A stretch of 64,000 nt of DNA from Candidatus Riflebacteria bacterium HGW-Riflebacteria-1 (lineage in GTDB: Bacteria > Muiribacteriota > Ozemobacteria > Ozemobacterales > Ozemobacteraceae), in contig PGYB01000005.1 of NCBI GenBank assembly GCA_002839445.1, forward strand, positions 310,001 through 374,000, written 5' to 3'. Both the position numbers and the translations under genes were made by a program. The notes under the pieces were generated by a model that had not been told where the DNA came from, ran no database searches, and was given only the letters and a program-made list of their open reading frames with translations. This document shows, piece after piece, positions 51,052 to 59,214 of the stretch (its first letter is position 1; each line of letters starts with the position of its first letter).

Positions 51052-53957
51052 AACAGAGAAGGTTAGCCTGGCTCAAGCTTGTGGCGACTACGCTATTGTT
51101 GCCGACGATTATTCTCGCGGCCGGCAGCTGGTATATGGCTGCACTTGACCGCGAACTCCGGCTCAAGGATTTTGAAACTGAGGCTGGCGAACTTCTTGAA
51201 AGCATGCGCTACGTCGCTGTTACCGAAAAATACCTGTGCAAAAGTATCAGCGAGATATTTGACCGCAACCCTGGCGGAACAGCCCTGAAAAATGAACTTG
51301 AGCAGTTTATGAAAAATCATCAGCTGACTGCCAGCTACCTGATCTGGACTGATGATGGCAGTGTGCATTACAGCAATTTCGACTGGCAGGCGGTTTCTGG
51401 CGACTGGCAGAAGGCTTACCTTGATATGCGCGATATAATAGATCGGCCCGCCGCTGCCAGAAAAATGCCTGAAAAGTCGCTGCTCAATCTCAGGCAGATT
51501 TTTGGCCCGCACTTTTTTCCGCGTTACTACCATATGTCTTTTTCTGGCCGCTTTCTTTCGTTGTTGCGCACAGATGCGTCAAACAGCCGGCGGCTGGTAT
51601 GGATGAATTTTGCTGATGATTATGGTCTGTGTGTTTTCTTCGAACACAAAGTAATTGAAGACAGTTGCGGTCTGCACAATTTTGTTTTTAATGAACAACA
51701 CGAGCTGATGCTCGGATATCTTGATGAAAACAAGGTGATGACGGGAGTTCCCGGGTTGGCTGAAGAATTGCAACCACATGTCGACCGCTTTCAGGGCAGC
51801 TTCAGTCACCTGCATGAAATTGCCGGCTACAAGCTGGTAACCAATTTTATCTCGCCAAAACAGACCGGCTTCTGCGCTATAAAATCACTTACGATTGAAT
51901 CTTACGAATCTTCGGCATGGTTTAACACTGCCCTGGCAGTAATGCTTGCTGTCATGCTGATGTTTGCCGCTCTTTCTTACCGCCTGATTGTCGGCCAGAT
52001 AAGTATTTCGGTGCGCCTGACCCGTCAGCTGTTGTTTCTTTTTATTGTGTCAAATCTACTGCCGGGTTTTGTACTGCTGGTAATCGGTTCAGATTATCTG
52101 CAACAGTTGCGCAGAGGCCTGGTCAGCGATTCTTTTAATAAAAGCAGCAGTTACCTGCAGAATATCGACGAGCTTTATATCAGTGAACTGACCATACAAA
52201 AAGACCGCATGGAACAGGCACAAACGGAGCTTATTGCCGCGCTTAAGAAAAACCAGATTAATCGTGCTTCGATAAGGGGATTTATTGACAAGCAGTCGCC
52301 CTCGCCATACCGCTTCTTTCTGGTTGCCAGCGACAGCGGCATAGTGGCTGGTCATCGCGGCATTATTAAAAATGGCAAAGTGCAGGAAGCCTTTACCAAA
52401 AGCTTTAAAAAAGATGATGTTCAGCTCAACACCGCTGATGCAGTACATAAGCTTGGTAGCTACGTGTTACACACCCTTAATCGGAGAGCGGTGACCAAAA
52501 AGGCCGGCACCGAAGTCGAGTTTGTTATTGAAACCCTGATGCAGAGAACTCCGATTGAGCTGATACAAATGTTTATCGAACTTGATTCATTCTGGCACTG
52601 GGCGCTGGGAACCAAAAGTTATCCTACATATCTGAAAATGTTGAAGATTTTTGAACCTGGCCTCTATGACTATCTGCTACTCTATCTCTGGGATTCATAC
52701 GACCTCGAAATCGCGTTTATGGAACGGATTTACCACAACCTGAATCGCAACGAGTTCGGTCTCAAAATAGTTGCGGTTGACGAGCGCTTTGACAGAGCTT
52801 TTCCACCTGAAGCTCTGCAGAATCAGCGCCTTAAAGATTTTCTGCTGAAAATGCGTGATCGAACCATAACGCGCCCGGAGTTCTGCAATATTGAAGGCGC
52901 AGATTATCTGCTTGTCGGGCACAAGTGCATATTCATGGAAAACCTCCGACTGCTCGCGCTTTATCCGGTAGAGCGCATCGATAATGCGGTTTCTGCAAAA
53001 AAAAGCCTGCTGCTTATGTTTGTTTTTGTCAGTTTTCTGGTTTCAGTCTCACTTGGCCTGTTCGTCTCTGGCAGCATAGTCGGCCCGCTTGCTACACTTC
53101 AGACAGGCGTCGAAGCCATGCATAAGCGCGATTTTGCCCATCGCCTGCCCGATCTCGGTGGCGATGAATTCGGGCATCTTGCGCGAATTTTTAATGAAAC
53201 ACTTGTTGACCTCGAAGAGTTGCATGTTGCCAGAATTGTTCAAGAGAAAATCATGACCCAGATGGAGGAGCCGCTCAAATCCGGCAATTTGCTGATTTTT
53301 GGGCAGACGATTTCGTTGTCGGGAATGGGCGGCGATTACTTTGAGGTTTTCGATAATATTGCAGCCAAACCTGCCGTGCTGCTTGGCGATGTTGCCGGAA
53401 GCGGCGTGTCAACCAGTCTGATACTTGCCTTTGTCAAATCAGCGGTCATGCAGCTGCATAAATACAGCGCTGAAAGCGCAAAATTTCTTGAGCGTCTTAA
53501 TCATGTTCTGCTCAACAGCAGCCGTCAGGGGCAGCGCAAGTCTTTTGCCTGCCAGTATCTGCACTTTTCTGGTGAAAACGCGGTCAGCATTGCTAATGCC
53601 GGGTTACCTTATCCGATAGTCATCGATCATCTAAGGCTTACGGTCTCATCGCTGGCCATGCCGGCAGTGCCGTTAGGCTGCAGTAGCGCTTTTCAGTCTG
53701 GCAGAGTCGATCTGCAGCTGCTGGCCGGGCAAAGTCTAATCTGCTTCAGCAGCGGCTTCTCTCAGCATGGGCGTATAGAATACGATAAGATTGTCGATCT
53801 GATCAGAAACTCTATTGATCCGGACCCGCAGCAATTCTGCAAAAACTGTTTTGCTAATTATTTTATGCTTGCCAGCCGAAGCGAATGCAGAGATGATATA
53901 AGCCTGCTGATAATTCATAACCCAGAGGCCCCTAACCATGGAACCCAGAATAGTTGA
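51048..53957 (+). CDS. Double-ectodomain HAMP-SpoIIE-like protein B2 (degenerate active site)
   Basis: This 969-residue paralogue of the gene at 45231 has the same TM, ectodomain, TM-TM, ectodomain, TM, HAMP layout; the HAMP region AMHKRDFAHRLPDLGGDEFG is almost identical to that of B1. In its PP2C-like domain the first motif is GDVAGSGVS (His changed to Ser). The YTDG motif is replaced by FSSG and only the last Asp pair (CRDDISLLI) remains. Catalysis is therefore doubtful, more so than in B1. The ATG overlaps the A2 stop (ATGA). A SlyX-like gene overlaps its 3' end by 20 nt. Confidence 0.85.
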   Translation: MKQRRLAWLKLVATTLLLPTIILAAGSWYMAALDRELRLKDFETEAGELLESMRYVAVTEKYLCKSISEIFDRNPGGTALKNELEQFMKNHQLTASYLIWTDDGSVHYSNFDWQAVSGDWQKAYLDMRDIIDRPAAARKMPEKSLLNLRQIFGPHFFPRYYHMSFSGRFLSLLRTDASNSRRLVWMNFADDYGLCVFFEHKVIEDSCGLHNFVFNEQHELMLGYLDENKVMTGVPGLAEELQPHVDRFQGSFSHLHEIAGYKLVTNFISPKQTGFCAIKSLTIESYESSAWFNTALAVMLAVMLMFAALSYRLIVGQISISVRLTRQLLFLFIVSNLLPGFVLLVIGSDYLQQLRRGLVSDSFNKSSSYLQNIDELYISELTIQKDRMEQAQTELIAALKKNQINRASIRGFIDKQSPSPYRFFLVASDSGIVAGHRGIIKNGKVQEAFTKSFKKDDVQLNTADAVHKLGSYVLHTLNRRAVTKKAGTEVEFVIETLMQRTPIELIQMFIELDSFWHWALGTKSYPTYLKMLKIFEPGLYDYLLLYLWDSYDLEIAFMERIYHNLNRNEFGLKIVAVDERFDRAFPPEALQNQRLKDFLLKMRDRTITRPEFCNIEGADYLLVGHKCIFMENLRLLALYPVERIDNAVSAKKSLLLMFVFVSFLVSVSLGLFVSGSIVGPLATLQTGVEAMHKRDFAHRLPDLGGDEFGHLARIFNETLVDLEELHVARIVQEKIMTQMEEPLKSGNLLIFGQTISLSGMGGDYFEVFDNIAAKPAVLLGDVAGSGVSTSLILAFVKSAVMQLHKYSAESAKFLERLNHVLLNSSRQGQRKSFACQYLHFSGENAVSIANAGLPYPIVIDHLRLTVSSLAMPAVPLGCSSAFQSGRVDLQLLAGQSLICFSSGFSQHGRIEYDKIVDLIRNSIDPDPQQFCKNCFANYFMLASRSECRDDISLLIIHNPEAPNHGTQNS

Positions 53958-54135
53958 ACTCGAAAAGCGCATGGCCTATCTCGAAAAATACGTCGAAGAA
54001 CTGAACGAGGTCATCGTCGACCAGCAGCGACAGCTGGATCGCTGCAATAAGGAGCTTACCAGACTGCAGCCCAAAAGCACTCCTTCACCAATCGACGCCG
54101 ACCGCCCCCACGACGAAAAACCCCCGCACTACTAG
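53938..54135 (+). CDS. SlyX-like small coiled-coil protein
   Basis: The 65-residue protein starts with a coiled coil (IVELEKRMAYLEKYVEELNE, then VIVDQQRQLDRC) and ends in a Pro-rich tail (DADRPHDEKPPHY). This is the SlyX family pattern; function is not established. It overlaps the last array gene by 20 nt and ends just before a hairpin, so it is the final gene of the sensor array transcript. Confidence 0.75.
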   Translation: MEPRIVELEKRMAYLEKYVEELNEVIVDQQRQLDRCNKELTRLQPKSTPSPIDADRPHDEKPPHY

Positions 54136-54142
54136 GAAGTTT

Positions 54143-54170
54143 GCTAAAGCGCCCGAGAGGGCGCTTTAGC
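54143..54170 (+). terminator. Hairpin closing the SpoIIE array transcript
   Basis: A perfect 12-bp stem (54143-54154 with 54159-54170) and GAGA tetraloop, 8 nt after the slyX-like stop. No T-run follows, so termination may be inefficient or stem-only. Confidence 0.65.
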
Positions 54171-54206
54171 GATTCCCAATTCTATGCTTTTCATTGGTTT
54201 TCCGAT

Positions 54207-54899
54207 TCATGTCTTCTTCAGTTTTTTCTTTGTGTTTTGGCTGCTTTTGCTGGTGGTTTTGGTTTTTTTGTCCGCTGAGCAATATCGTGCAACCGGTTCT
54301 TTTACAACGTCTGCTTCTGGAACCGGCCCGAATATTTCGTTCAGATCTATTTTGAGGTCGGCAAACAAGGCTGATTTCGCGCCGGTTTCACGGTCGAAGA
54401 TTTCGGGCTTGTCATAAATGCCATTCTTAAGATGGTAGGCCATTACCAGGCAGTCAGTCGGGTGAACCAGCCAGAACTCTTTTACACCCATTTTCTCGTA
54501 GAGCGCGCGCTTTTTTATGTTGTCGTATGACATGGTGGCCGGAGAAAGAACTTCGATTATCATATCAGGCGCACCCAGACAGCCTCTTTCGTCAAGCTTG
54601 CTATGGTCGCAGATTACCGAAAGATCCGGCTGCACGACTGTTTGTATATCGTTGTCTTTTTTCGAGCCTGTTTCAAACCGCACATCAAAAGGCGCGGCGT
54701 AAATTTCACAGGGTTTGCCTTTCAGATAATTGGCAAACAGTCTGAAGAATTCACCTGACAGCTTCTGATGAATGCGCAACGGCGCATTCATGGCATAGGC
54801 AACGCCGTCTATTATTTCAAACCGTTTATCAGCCGGCCACTTTTGATAGTCGGCATAAGAAAATTCCTCTTTTGAGTCTCTTCCTGCGCGTCCAGCCAT
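54207..54899 (-). CDS. Uma2-family (DUF820) endonuclease-fold protein
   Basis: The 230-residue protein has the PD-(D/E)xK fold of the Uma2/DUF820 group: FEIIDGVAYAMNAPLRIHQK, VVQPDLSVICD, GAPDMIIEVLSPATMS and KMGVKEFWLVHP. The family spreads widely and often multiplies in genomes; the biological role is unclear. The C-terminus is Lys/Thr/Ser-rich. GGAGG lies 6 nt before the ATG. It faces the array genes head to tail and is not linked to them. Confidence 0.85.
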   Translation of the reverse strand: MAGRAGRDSKEEFSYADYQKWPADKRFEIIDGVAYAMNAPLRIHQKLSGEFFRLFANYLKGKPCEIYAAPFDVRFETGSKKDNDIQTVVQPDLSVICDHSKLDERGCLGAPDMIIEVLSPATMSYDNIKKRALYEKMGVKEFWLVHPTDCLVMAYHLKNGIYDKPEIFDRETGAKSALFADLKIDLNEIFGPVPEADVVKEPVARYCSADKKTKTTSKSSQNTKKKLKKT

Positions 54900-54986
54900 A
54901 ATCTCACCTCCGCAAACTATGAAAATTATAACACAGAGTTAACAACCCCGCGTCAGAAAGTGCTGCAAAACGGCGAGTAAAAACAC

Positions 54987-55010
54987 AGCTGGAGGCGATT
55001 GCCCCCAGCT
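54987..55010 (-). terminator. Terminator of the ABC exporter operon
   Basis: On the minus strand a 10-bp stem with one mismatch and a 4-nt loop is followed by GTGTTTTTA. It lies 84 nt beyond the stop codon of the second ABC gene. The rest of 54900-55093 is non-coding. Confidence 0.75.
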
Positions 55011-55093
55011 GCGTCGAGTTTCACGGACTGTCCGCCCCATCTAAGCAAATCCATTTAATCTGCGGTAAAAGACGTTTGCTTTAAGCAGCCAGA

Positions 55094-56908
55094 TCAAGCA
55101 TGAGCGAGATCACGGTAAGTTTCGCTTGTCTCCATCAGTTCGGCGTGCGTGCCGGTTGCTTCGATACGGCCGTCTTTGAGCACGATGATGCGGTCGGCCA
55201 TCATCGCGGTTGCCATGCGGTGTGTGACGATCAGGCAGGTAATCGCGCCGTATTCAGCAGCAAGATCGGCCCAGAGCTTCTTTTCGTTCGCCGCGTCGAG
55301 GCTGGCGGTAATGTCATCCATCAGCAGCAGTTCTGGTTTGCCAACCAGCGCGCGGGCAATTGACAGGCGCTGGCGTTGGCCGCCAGAAAGGGTGACACCA
55401 CGTTGTCCGACAGGCTCAGTGTAACCCCCCGGAAACGCCAGCACTTCCTTCTCGAACTGCGCCATTCGCGCGCATGATTGAATCAGTGCTTCCGGCTGGT
55501 TTCGCCAGAAATCGATGTTGGTTTTGATCGTTTCTGAAAAGATGACCGGTTCCTGCTGAATGTAGCCGATTTTGTCGCGGAAAGACTGCTTCTTAACCTC
55601 AGACAACGTGATGCCGTTGATCATGACGCGCCCTTCGTCAGGCTTCATGACTCCCGAAATCAGGTTGAGCAGGGTAGTCTTGCCCGAGCCAATCTGACCG
55701 ACCACCGCCACTTTTTCGCCCTTGCGCAGCTCAAAGCTCAGGCCTTTGAAGGTGAAGGGTACTTTGTTGCTTTCGAGCTTTTCGAGGGTGTCGTGCTGAA
55801 AACTTACGTTGTCGAAGCAGATGCTTTCAATACCAGCAATCTCTGTGTTGCCGTCACTGTCAAGCTCCTGCCAGGCGCGATCCGCTTCCTGCAGATCTTC
55901 GAGGCGGTCGATTGAGACACAGGCCTGGGTAAGCGTTACCAGCATCATCGGAATATCCATGAGCGGGTAGATGATCATGCCGAGATAACTGAAGAAAGCG
56001 TAGTAAGAGCCCAGCGTCAGTTCGCCGCGGATGACCATGATGCCGCCAAAGATCAGCACGAGAATTTCGCCAATGTAATTGAGAAATTCAAAGAAGACCA
56101 TGAACATTCCCCAGAGCGTGTCGACGCGCATTTCCTGGCCGACGCGTTTTTGCATCAGCTTGTCGAAAAGCGCTGTCTGCTCACGTTGTGAATTAAACGA
56201 CGTGATGATCTTGATGCCAGAGTAAGCGGCCTCAAGAAAGTCGTTGGTTTCCGACATGCCTTCCTGTACTTCTTTGAAGCTTTCGCCAAAGCTGGTTTCT
56301 AGTCTGATAAAGATGTACAGCATTGCTGGCAGCGGAATGCAGGCGAGCAGCGCCAGTTTCCAGTTCAGATACATCATTGTTGCCAGGCAGAAGAAGATGA
56401 TGCTGGCCGAGTTCACCGCGCGGAAGATGCCCGAGCAGCAAAGCCATGACAGACCGGGTGGCCAGGTCTTGATGTCTTCGGTCAGGCGCGTCACCAGATC
56501 GCCGGTGCGGAATTTGAGAAAGAAACGGTGACCTTTTGAGAGAACCTCTGCGAAAAACTTTTCGCGAAAATACACTTCGAAAGTCACGTTCATTCTTGCC
56601 CGGAAATACGGATAAATACCCGAGAATACCGGGCCAAGACCCATTGCCAGCAACATCAGCAGCATGCGGTTGCGCTCGCTGTAGGCCTCGGCCAGAGTGG
56701 TTTTTCCGGTCTGATAGCTTTCAAGGCCGCTGACCAGTCCGTCGATGATGTATTTGAGAACGATCGGAAACAGTACGGCGATAATCGTCGACAATACAGT
56801 CAAAAACAGCAGAAACAGAACCATGCGCCAGTGCACGCGATATTCGTTCCACAGCCATTTTATGTAGTAGATTCGGTTATTTCTTAGTTTTCTTTCTGGC
56901 TGTTTCAT
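55094..56908 (-). CDS. ABC exporter half-transporter, degenerate-site subunit
   Basis: The 604-residue protein has six membrane segments (about 1-310) and one ATPase domain. Walker A is GQIGSGKTT (about 403-411), the Q-loop is GYIQQEP, the signature is the canonical LSGGQRQR (about 503-510), and Walker B is LLLMDDITASLD. Asp stands where the catalytic Glu should be. With the partner gene, which has the Glu but a non-canonical signature, it makes the split-site arrangement known from BmrCD, LmrCD and TM287/288. The ATG overlaps the partner's stop by 4 nt. Substrate unknown; drugs, lipids or peptides are exported by relatives. Confidence 0.92.
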   Translation of the reverse strand: MKQPERKLRNNRIYYIKWLWNEYRVHWRMVLFLLFLTVLSTIIAVLFPIVLKYIIDGLVSGLESYQTGKTTLAEAYSERNRMLLMLLAMGLGPVFSGIYPYFRARMNVTFEVYFREKFFAEVLSKGHRFFLKFRTGDLVTRLTEDIKTWPPGLSWLCCSGIFRAVNSASIIFFCLATMMYLNWKLALLACIPLPAMLYIFIRLETSFGESFKEVQEGMSETNDFLEAAYSGIKIITSFNSQREQTALFDKLMQKRVGQEMRVDTLWGMFMVFFEFLNYIGEILVLIFGGIMVIRGELTLGSYYAFFSYLGMIIYPLMDIPMMLVTLTQACVSIDRLEDLQEADRAWQELDSDGNTEIAGIESICFDNVSFQHDTLEKLESNKVPFTFKGLSFELRKGEKVAVVGQIGSGKTTLLNLISGVMKPDEGRVMINGITLSEVKKQSFRDKIGYIQQEPVIFSETIKTNIDFWRNQPEALIQSCARMAQFEKEVLAFPGGYTEPVGQRGVTLSGGQRQRLSIARALVGKPELLLMDDITASLDAANEKKLWADLAAEYGAITCLIVTHRMATAMMADRIIVLKDGRIEATGTHAELMETSETYRDLAHA

Positions 56909-58710
56909 GCAACAGCTCCTTTTACTTCATCGTTTCCCTCAATTTCGGGAAACTCGCAGAGCACCTCGCTGCCAGTTTGTATCGTGACGAGTTCGCGGTA
57001 TATGCCCTGCTTCTGCATCAGATCAGCGTGGTCGCCTTCCTGCATCAACAGACCTTTTTCGAAGACGAGAATGCGATCGGCCTTGCGGATAGTGCTTAAA
57101 CGGTGCGCGATAACAATACAGGTGCGACCGTTCATCAGCTTTTCCATAGAATTCTGCAGTTCACGCTCAGTTATTACGTCTACCGACGAGGTTGCTTCGT
57201 CGAGAATAAGCAGATCAGGATCTTTAACCATAGCCCGCGTGTAAGACAGCAACTGGCGCTCACCGTATGAGAGGTTGGCACCACGCTCGGCCAGCACGGT
57301 CTGGTAGCCCTGCGGCTGTTTCATGATGAAATCGTGTGCTCCTAGCTCGCGGGCAGCTTTGATGACGGTTTCGTCGTCGACATTGCTGTGAAACGCCTTG
57401 AGGTTTTCCATTATCGTGCCTGGAAACAGATAGATTTCCTGCAGAACCAGCGCTATTCTGCGGCGCCAGTCGAGCAGTTTTATGCTGGCAATATCGCGTC
57501 CATCAACGGTTATACAGCCACTGGTCGGTTCGTAAAAACGCAACAGCAGGTTGATACAGGTCGTTTTGCCCGAACCGCTGGCGCCAACAATTGCCAGCTG
57601 CTGACCGCGCGGAATCGAGAATGAAGCGTTTTTGAGCACAATTTCGCTGTCGTAGGCAAAGCTTACGTCTTCAAACTTGATGCCCTTTTCAAGGCGCAGA
57701 TCAGGCGCTTCAGTACCGTTGTCTCTTACTGCCGGCTCGGTGTCGAGGATGTCGAACAGACGTACGCCGGCGGCCAAAGCGGTCTGCATCTGGGCGAGCA
57801 CTTCGACCAGACTTTCCAGCGGCCTGAAGAACTGGCGCATTAGTTCAATAAACATCACCAGAGTCCCAACTGTCATGGTTCCCTCGAATACACGAGTGCT
57901 GCAGTAGGCAAACAGAATCATTATCGAACCGATTTCTGTGCAGAAGCGAAAGCTTGGCGAGAACAGCGCGTATTCAATAAAGGCTGCCCGACACTCGAGC
58001 GTCGCCTTTTCCTGATTGAAAGTGTGCATGTTAGACATGATGTCGGCCTCGCGGCCATGCACCTTAATCAACGGGACACCCTGAATATATTCGGTGAGAT
58101 AACCGTTCAGCTGACTGCCCTTTTCGCGCACCTTCGTATACAGAGCTCTGATGTAACTGAGGTAGAAAAACAGCAGCAGCGAGACGATAATCATCGATAC
58201 TATCGCGAAGACTCCAACTCTGAAATCTTCTCGAAACAGTATGATGACTGTTCCGAATACCAGCATGGCGCTGGCAAAAAGTTGCGCCGAAGACTGCGTG
58301 AACAGCGACTTGAGCTGATTAGTGTCTGACTCGGTTCGTGTTATCAGCTTGCCGCTCTGGTTCTGATCAAAGAAGCGCATGCCCTGGCTGAGAATGTGCG
58401 CGAACAGCTTGCGTTTGATGTCGGCGATCATTTCGGCGCCGATTCTCGCCATGATTATTACTCTGACATAAAGGGTCGCCGCGCCAAAGAGCAGGCAGAT
58501 AATGAAGAATCCGGCGAGTTTGAGCGCCATTTCGACATCTTTCTGCGGTATCGCGGTATCGATTATCGCGCGCAGAATCATCGGCCTGATCAGGTGCACT
58601 GAGGTGACCACGATCATGGTCAGCATTACGATGCCCATGCGACCGAGGTGTGGGGCAAAATAGGGCAATAGTCTTTTAAATACCGATTTATTGTTGTTTT
58701 TACTTGTCAT
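56905..58710 (-). CDS. ABC exporter half-transporter, catalytic-Glu subunit
   Basis: The 601-residue protein has six membrane segments (about 20-310) and one ATPase domain. Walker A is GASGSGKTT (about 372-380) and Walker B is LLILDEATSSVD with the catalytic Glu. The signature is LSYGERQ (about 479-485) where LSGGQ is expected. In the heterodimer its Walker sites pair with the canonical LSGGQ of the other subunit to form the one active site. It is the first gene of the exporter operon. A long leader containing a micro-ORF and hairpin (58856-59033) precedes it. Its own ribosome site is poor. Confidence 0.92.
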   Translation of the reverse strand: MTSKNNNKSVFKRLLPYFAPHLGRMGIVMLTMIVVTSVHLIRPMILRAIIDTAIPQKDVEMALKLAGFFIICLLFGAATLYVRVIIMARIGAEMIADIKRKLFAHILSQGMRFFDQNQSGKLITRTESDTNQLKSLFTQSSAQLFASAMLVFGTVIILFREDFRVGVFAIVSMIIVSLLLFFYLSYIRALYTKVREKGSQLNGYLTEYIQGVPLIKVHGREADIMSNMHTFNQEKATLECRAAFIEYALFSPSFRFCTEIGSIMILFAYCSTRVFEGTMTVGTLVMFIELMRQFFRPLESLVEVLAQMQTALAAGVRLFDILDTEPAVRDNGTEAPDLRLEKGIKFEDVSFAYDSEIVLKNASFSIPRGQQLAIVGASGSGKTTCINLLLRFYEPTSGCITVDGRDIASIKLLDWRRRIALVLQEIYLFPGTIMENLKAFHSNVDDETVIKAARELGAHDFIMKQPQGYQTVLAERGANLSYGERQLLSYTRAMVKDPDLLILDEATSSVDVITERELQNSMEKLMNGRTCIVIAHRLSTIRKADRILVFEKGLLMQEGDHADLMQKQGIYRELVTIQTGSEVLCEFPEIEGNDEVKGAVA

Positions 58711-58855
58711 ATAATTTTATTGCTGGTTAAAAAGGCCGTGAGAAGCCGCGCATCAGTTTTTGTCGATCAGCTGTACCTGTTTTTATCTGAATTGTTCATG
58801 TTTTTGTTCTCCCATTCTGGGTCAGTGGCGATGGCGGATTAGGGCTTTAAACACA

Positions 58856-58890
58856 AGAAGCGGGTTGCCTCCATAAGGCAACCCGCTTCT
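58856..58890 (-). terminator. Attenuator hairpin between the micro-ORF and the ABC genes
   Basis: On the minus strand a perfect 14-bp stem (58890-58877 with 58869-58856) and 7-nt loop start 15 nt after the micro-ORF stop and are followed by TGTGTTT. Ten bases of loop and 3' arm (58874-58865) are exactly complementary to codons 9-12 of the micro-ORF (58934-58925), so an alternative fold that breaks the stem is possible. Confidence 0.75.
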
Positions 58891-58905
58891 GAAAACGGCT
58901 TTCAG

Positions 58906-58962
58906 TTACAGATCTGCTGCGCAGATGGAGGCAATAACACAAATGTTCGGGTGTTTGTACAT
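58906..58962 (-). CDS. 18-residue micro-ORF upstream of the ABC exporter
   Basis: It encodes MYKHPNICVIASICAADL. Gene signals are unusually complete for such a short frame. A TTGACA-17-TATAAT promoter lies upstream (59033-59005), an AGGAGG ribosome site sits 8 nt before the ATG (58971-58976), and a TAA stop is followed by a 14-bp hairpin. Its position ahead of a heterodimeric ABC exporter on the same strand suggests a leader peptide that regulates exporter expression by ribosome stalling, as bmrB does for bmrCD in B. subtilis. The two Cys spaced C-x5-C also leave open a small secreted peptide. The longer ORF to 59439 that contains it is not credible. Confidence 0.65.
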   Translation of the reverse strand: MYKHPNICVIASICAADL

Positions 58963-59004
58963 GTTTTCTGCCTCCTGTTTCGTAAGTTCAAAGTTTATGT
59001 CCGA

Positions 59005-59033
59005 ATTATATTGCTGTCCGCATGACTTGTCAA
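59005..59033 (-). promoter_or_regulatory. Perfect-consensus promoter of the micro-ORF/ABC leader
   Basis: On the minus strand TTGACA (59033-59028), a 17-nt spacer and TATAAT (59010-59005), both hexamers exact. Constitutive strong initiation would be the usual setting for control by attenuation. Confidence 0.88.
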
Positions 59034-59090
59034 CTTTCAATATGCCTCTTTTGCGAATCATATGGTGATGGCCATGAAAGTTCTTTGTGT

Positions 59091-59119
59091 TTGTCTGACA
59101 GACGCGTGAGTGATAGAAT
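59091..59119 (+). promoter_or_regulatory. Promoter of the HAMP-cyclase gene
   Basis: TTGTCT (59091-59096), a 17-nt spacer and TAGAAT (59114-59119). It is divergent from the ABC leader promoter, with about 60 bp between the two -35 elements. Confidence 0.5.
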
Positions 59120-59214
59120 CGCCGTGTGAAATGCTTATTTGCTGTTACTTCATACAAGAATTTTGCCGGCGGTGATTTGCGAATCCCGCCAGCAGACTGG
59201 AAACCAGGTAAATT

